Source: Nitrososphaera sp. (GTDB taxonomy: Archaea > Thermoproteota > Nitrososphaeria > Nitrososphaerales > Nitrososphaeraceae). From it: a DNA stretch of 64,000 nucleotides. The notes below the pieces were generated by a model. It saw only the letters and a list, made by a program, of their open reading frames with translations, made no database searches and was not told the origin of the DNA. The position numbers and the translations under genes were made by a program. Below, one piece after another: positions 60,829-64,000 of this stretch (positions are counted from its first letter, which is position 1; every line of letters begins with the position of its first letter). Location: NCBI GenBank assembly GCA_039938515.1, contig JBDUUL010000012.1, forward strand, positions 43,529 through 107,528, given 5' to 3'.

Positions 60829-61946
60829 TTGCCCGGCTCTTGCGTGACATCTCTCTCAGGGAACAAATTGCCGATTCTGATAATTGCAATTGTTTCTGTC
60901 TCCGCAACTATTTCGGTAGTCCTTGCCGCCCCTTTTCTATTAGCACGACCTGCTTCTGCCATGGGAGCAAATCCGTCTTCGTGTAACAACATCTATTCAA
61001 CTACTATTACTTCAATGTCAATTAACAATGGTACAATGAGCTTTAATCCAATAGCAAACCCCGGAATTACTTTTGAGGCAAAGAACCATGTTGGATACAC
61101 CATAACTTACACTTTACACGCTGCGAACCAAAGCCTAGCTGGGAATACCCATAACGGCAGTGCATTTATCAGCACGACAGCCCTAGGCAATTTTGTACAT
61201 GACGAATGTGATTCGGGATTTGCTCCCAATTTGGACAAGACATTCACTCTAACGATGCCGTATGTCGGATATGGGCCAATCAATAGCCCATTTGCGACTG
61301 AAAGCGTTTTTTGGACACGTGGCTGGAGCCAAACTCTTGGGTTGCGTACAACGTAACCTGGTACAATTCACTGAACCAAACTACTACCGTTTCTAACACT
61401 ACAGCTGGCTCTAATACAACATCAAATACCATTAGCAATGAATCTACAACCAATTCAAACTCATCAGTAATACCATCAACAGCAATTAATCAGGCAAGTT
61501 CAACTAACAATGGTTAGACTACTAGAACGCCTGCAGCTGCCGTCTCACGGGTACAGCAAGGCACAATTGCTACAAACGCCAGTGGATTTGCGACAATACT
61601 CGGTACAGCAAGTTCTGCTTATACAGGAACAGTAAGCTATACTGCTGGGAGCTCTGTTGAGCTTTGGATACTTCATCAATACGATGTGCCAAGTAGCCAA
61701 AACCTCAACACCACATTCAGCAAGCCAATGCTAGTCAATCTCAATGGCCAAACTTATGCCGTATCTGTAATCAATAATGCTGGCTCATCTGATGGTCAAT
61801 CAGGCTGTACCGTATTTAGTGGAAATGGATTGATGCTGCACGCTTCTGGTCAGACAATTGCGGCATATTCGCTCAAGGTATCAGCAGATAGAGCCACTGT
61901 GGCAAACAATTTTGCAAGTGCGTTAGGCGGAGCTAGATTGCACTAA
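60829..61946 (+). pseudogene. Secreted protein gene broken by a frameshift and an in-frame TAG
   Basis: The first frame (60829-61356) has a signal peptide (LIIAIVSVSATISVVLAAPFLL) and a beta-rich domain up to ATESVF. At the T6 run 61307-61312 the frame is lost; one extra T would give LDTWLEPNSWVAYNVTWYNSLN in the next frame. That frame runs through a Thr/Ser/Asn linker to TAG at 61515-61517, then stays open, GTIATNASGFATILGTASS...MLVNLNGQTYAVSV, to TAA at 61946. Together this is one protein of about 370 residues with two lesions. Confidence 0.65.
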
Positions 61947-62721
61947 GCTGTACCTGTGATTGAAGACTAGAACAGCTATTGATACTTGACCAGAAGCCAC
62001 ACTGCAGAACAGTGAGCTATTGGATAAACGCGGTTTCTGGCGGGCAATAAAGAAAAGGAGGCTAGCTCCTCACTGCTGTGTTGTGTATGACTCCGTAGAT
62101 TCCTGTTGTGCTGCTTGCTTCATCCTCATAGAGGCTAGTGCATGAAAAGTCAAAACAGGCGCTGTGCGATACTCCGTGACAGTATATGAAAAGGTAGCGG
62201 GCAACAATACCATTGGATCAGCACCACACATTGTTGGTCTCACTTGACATTGCGTCTGACCATCAGGAGATTATAGTTAACAAGATACTTTCAGTGATTG
62301 AAAACCACGTGCCTAGTTGGGAGTCTAGTCCGTTATCTGTCTAGATTTGCCTTCACTTCTGGGATTTTGCCTGTCTAGTCCATAGTAGCCTGCTGCGCCG
62401 AGTGGCCATATGGCTTTGACTGGCCTACCACGGACTTCAGCAGGTTTCGTTGTCCAACCCTGTTCTGCCGAACAGTAGTTAGCTTCTCTGGCTCATGGTA
62501 TTTACGCCCTTGAGGACATACTTCGTGGCTGCTAATGCTATATCGCATGTCTGCCTATTGCAGCTTGCTCTCATCTAGCTGCGAGAGTAACCAAGGCGGG
62601 CATCGGTCTTATTGTCCAATCTGGCTGTTATCGAGCTTACTGCGCATTCATTAGGTCATTTCAGAGCGAAAGGCAGTTGTACCGTGGATAACTGGTAGTA
62701 CCAGCGGATAAATGACCATTA
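61947..62721. other. Long gene-poor stretch, possibly gene remnants
   Basis: About 775 bases with no frame above 60 residues that looks coding. One short frame near 62229-62342 (LVSLDIASDHQEIIVNKILSVIENHVP) has helix-like composition and might be a remnant. Nothing else recognised. Confidence 0.45.
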
Positions 62722-62895
62722 GTGAGCTCAAACCTTGCCATTGCTGACCTTGGCTTTGTCGCCAAATGCCCATGCAAGCAGTGTGACCATGAGGCACGAA
62801 TGGCGTGTGTTGAAACTGATTGCAATTGCTGCAACCTTGAATGCGCATACTCGCTGATAACAAGGAGAAGTTTTGAAGACGAATTGGCCTTCTGA
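62722..62895 (+). CDS. Cys-rich small protein
   Basis: 57 residues from a GTG start. Eight Cys within residues 16-41: CPCKQC, then C, then CNCC and C. This density suggests a zinc or iron-sulphur cluster or a thiolate-metal site. A TATA-like GGATAAATG is about 10-18 nt upstream, slightly close. The C-terminus is a short charged helix. No family is recognised. Confidence 0.6.
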   Translation: MSSNLAIADLGFVAKCPCKQCDHEARMACVETDCNCCNLECAYSLITRRSFEDELAF

Positions 62896-62982
62896 AGCGT
62901 AAACCTTTCTTTAAAATTAAATACTAGGACAAGCTACTGAAAGGAACGCCTCGGTTACTTTGCCTTAGAGCAGCTTTGGTGA

Positions 62983-63369
62983 TTGGGCATGGCAACAGCC
63001 GCTAGTCGGATATTGCTTGTGGAAGACGAGAAAGACATCCTATCAACCCTTAAACGAGGCCTCGAATCAGAGGGGTTTGCTGTTACGGCGTTTAACAGGC
63101 CGGAAGAGGCGCTTGCAAAGTATGACCATGCAGAGTACGACCTTGCACTTTTAGACGTTAGAATGCCGGGAATGAACGGTTTTGAGCTGGCACGGGCACT
63201 TTGGGAAAAGAATCCCGGTTTGCAAATTTGCTTTCTGACGGCCTTTGAAATCTACGCGGCTGAAGCGAGAAGGGCCCTTCCGAGCTTGAAGAACTATTGC
63301 TTTCTGACAAAGCCTATTGCCATTGAGGCACTGGCGAAGCATATTCGGACGCACTTGGCAAGGCGTTAG
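62983..63369 (+). CDS. Stand-alone response regulator receiver protein
   Basis: 128 residues, one REC domain: VEDEKD, phosphoacceptor Asp in LLDVRMPGMNGF, Thr in FLTAF and Lys in LTKP. Same arrangement as the one at 54102, about 35-40 percent alike by eye. No output domain and no kinase nearby. A TATA-like TTAAAATTAAATAC lies about 60 nt upstream. Confidence 0.9.
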   Translation: MGMATAASRILLVEDEKDILSTLKRGLESEGFAVTAFNRPEEALAKYDHAEYDLALLDVRMPGMNGFELARALWEKNPGLQICFLTAFEIYAAEARRALPSLKNYCFLTKPIAIEALAKHIRTHLARR

Positions 63370-63521
63370 CCCAAGAATAATACATAATAAGTTGCCGGAA
63401 GGTTGGCCAGTCTCGAAACTAATCTGCTGATTCGATATTTACTCTGCGCGCAAACAGTTCTGACATTTCAAAATCAAACGCGGTTTGATGCAATCTGGTT
63501 CGGAGGTTAGACTCTGTTAAC

Positions 63522-63797
63522 TTGGCGCGGGCTAGCGAAGGTCTCACAGGCATCCCAACACCCACCAAGTTAACAGCACCGATTCTTGCGATTGCTCGTA
63601 CAAGGGCCAAGAACAGGACCATCAGCTATTTGATTGGCCTTGGCGAGGTCAGCGCGGAAGAAATCGAGGCAGACGTAACCGACCCCGCAAGACCTGCCCA
63701 GGAGAATAAGCCATACTGCGAAAAATGCCATGTTACCTATGCATCACTGGATAGCTACGGTAAGCACATCTCGTCTGCACATAACGGCAAAATCTAA
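63522..63797 (+). CDS. Small protein with a C-terminal C2H2 zinc finger
   Basis: 91 residues from a TTG start. Basic N-terminal half (IARTRAKNRTISYLIGLGEVSAEEIEADV) and a C-terminal finger YCEKCHVTYASLDSYGKHISSAH: C-x2-C-x12-H-x4-H, close to the classical C2H2 consensus. The start is uncertain. Probable nucleic-acid-binding protein. Confidence 0.7.
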   Translation: MARASEGLTGIPTPTKLTAPILAIARTRAKNRTISYLIGLGEVSAEEIEADVTDPARPAQENKPYCEKCHVTYASLDSYGKHISSAHNGKI

Positions 63798-63864
63798 CCC
63801 TTCCTTTCATTATGAGCCAAAATACAAGGCCCCGTAGTGAACAGTCCAGGACTATGGCCTAATA

Positions 63865-63981
63865 CTATTCCAAAGGCGTTATGACAAAATCATCGTGTCC
63901 CGTTATCGTCTTGTGCTCGTTGACTTCAGATAAAAACAGCACGACCAAGTCGCACAGTGTGCAACGGTACAATCTGTCCAT
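63865..63981 (-). CDS. Mini C2H2 zinc-finger protein, GHDD type
   Basis: 38 residues from ATG 63981 (the frame is open a little further to the window edge, so the true start may lie outside). The finger YRCTLC...VNEHKTITGHDDF and the end ITPLE match 56213-56353 closely, with C-x2-C-x12-H-x5-H and GHDD. Function unknown. Confidence 0.7.
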   Translation of the reverse strand: MDRLYRCTLCDLVVLFLSEVNEHKTITGHDDFVITPLE

Positions 63982-64000
63982 TCGTTCAATAGTCGTAGAA

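Noticed and set aside
1..64000. CRISPR arrays, rRNA genes, insertion sequences
   Set aside because: No regularly spaced repeats, rRNA landmarks or transposase motifs were seen on reading both strands.

Overview
The window comes from an ammonia-oxidising thaumarchaeon of the Nitrososphaera type (Nitrososphaerota). The evidence is aIF5A, Srp54, Pus10, Dph6, eS24 and eS31, an archaellum operon, thaumarchaeal families such as DUF6659 and CFI-box proteins, many TATA boxes about 25 nt upstream of the start codon (leaderless genes), many TTG and GTG starts, and tRNA genes with introns at non-canonical positions.

Positions 1-47,000 are a dense, higher-GC backbone. It runs: a 5'-truncated HerA-like ATPase; eS24 and eS31; a tightly overlapping minus-strand run (Dph6, Srp54, Pus10, HExxH protein, nucleotidyltransferase/kinase-like fusion); a peptide-type ABC transporter with one ATPase, a giant substrate-binding protein and two permeases; aIF5A; a glycosyltransferase divergent from a porphobilinogen-synthase homologue; a tRNA-Tyr with two introns; an aldehyde dehydrogenase, a zinc alcohol dehydrogenase and a fumarase/aspartase; a divergent B-family polymerase head-to-head with a degenerate Rad51/RadA-like protein; a TRAM protein, a rhodanese-persulfide dioxygenase and a VOC protein; a TrmB-like regulator divergent from the archaellum cluster arlB-arlC/D/E-arlG-arlF-arlH-arlJ-arlI (32.9-40.4 kb); then an SDR, a secreted Asn/His-rich protein, a LURP-one protein, a SagB-type oxidoreductase and a TfoX-like protein.

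From about 47.2 kb to the end the character changes. The DNA is more AT-rich and gene-poor, with long intergenic stretches, several broken genes (frameshifts at short homopolymers, in-frame TAG or TGA), secreted repeat proteins (Asp-box propeller, NosD-like beta-helix, Ig-like), two lone receiver domains, two intron-bearing tRNAs (Pro-GGG and Phe-GAA, both with the intron at 30/31), and a scatter of very small zinc-binding proteins. Several of these are under 60 residues. They include a recurring one-finger C2H2 family ending in GHDD and a Pro-acidic tail, a two-CxxC ribbon family with a paralogue at 47.1 kb, and a 57-residue Cys-rich protein. I see no integrase, transposase, CRISPR array or rRNA.

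The best candidates for something not yet described are the dispersed mini zinc-finger family, the pairing of a motif-altered PolB with a Walker-degenerate Rad51-like protein (comparable in outline to bacterial ImuA/ImuB), and a purine-skewed apparently non-coding tract downstream of tRNA-Pro.
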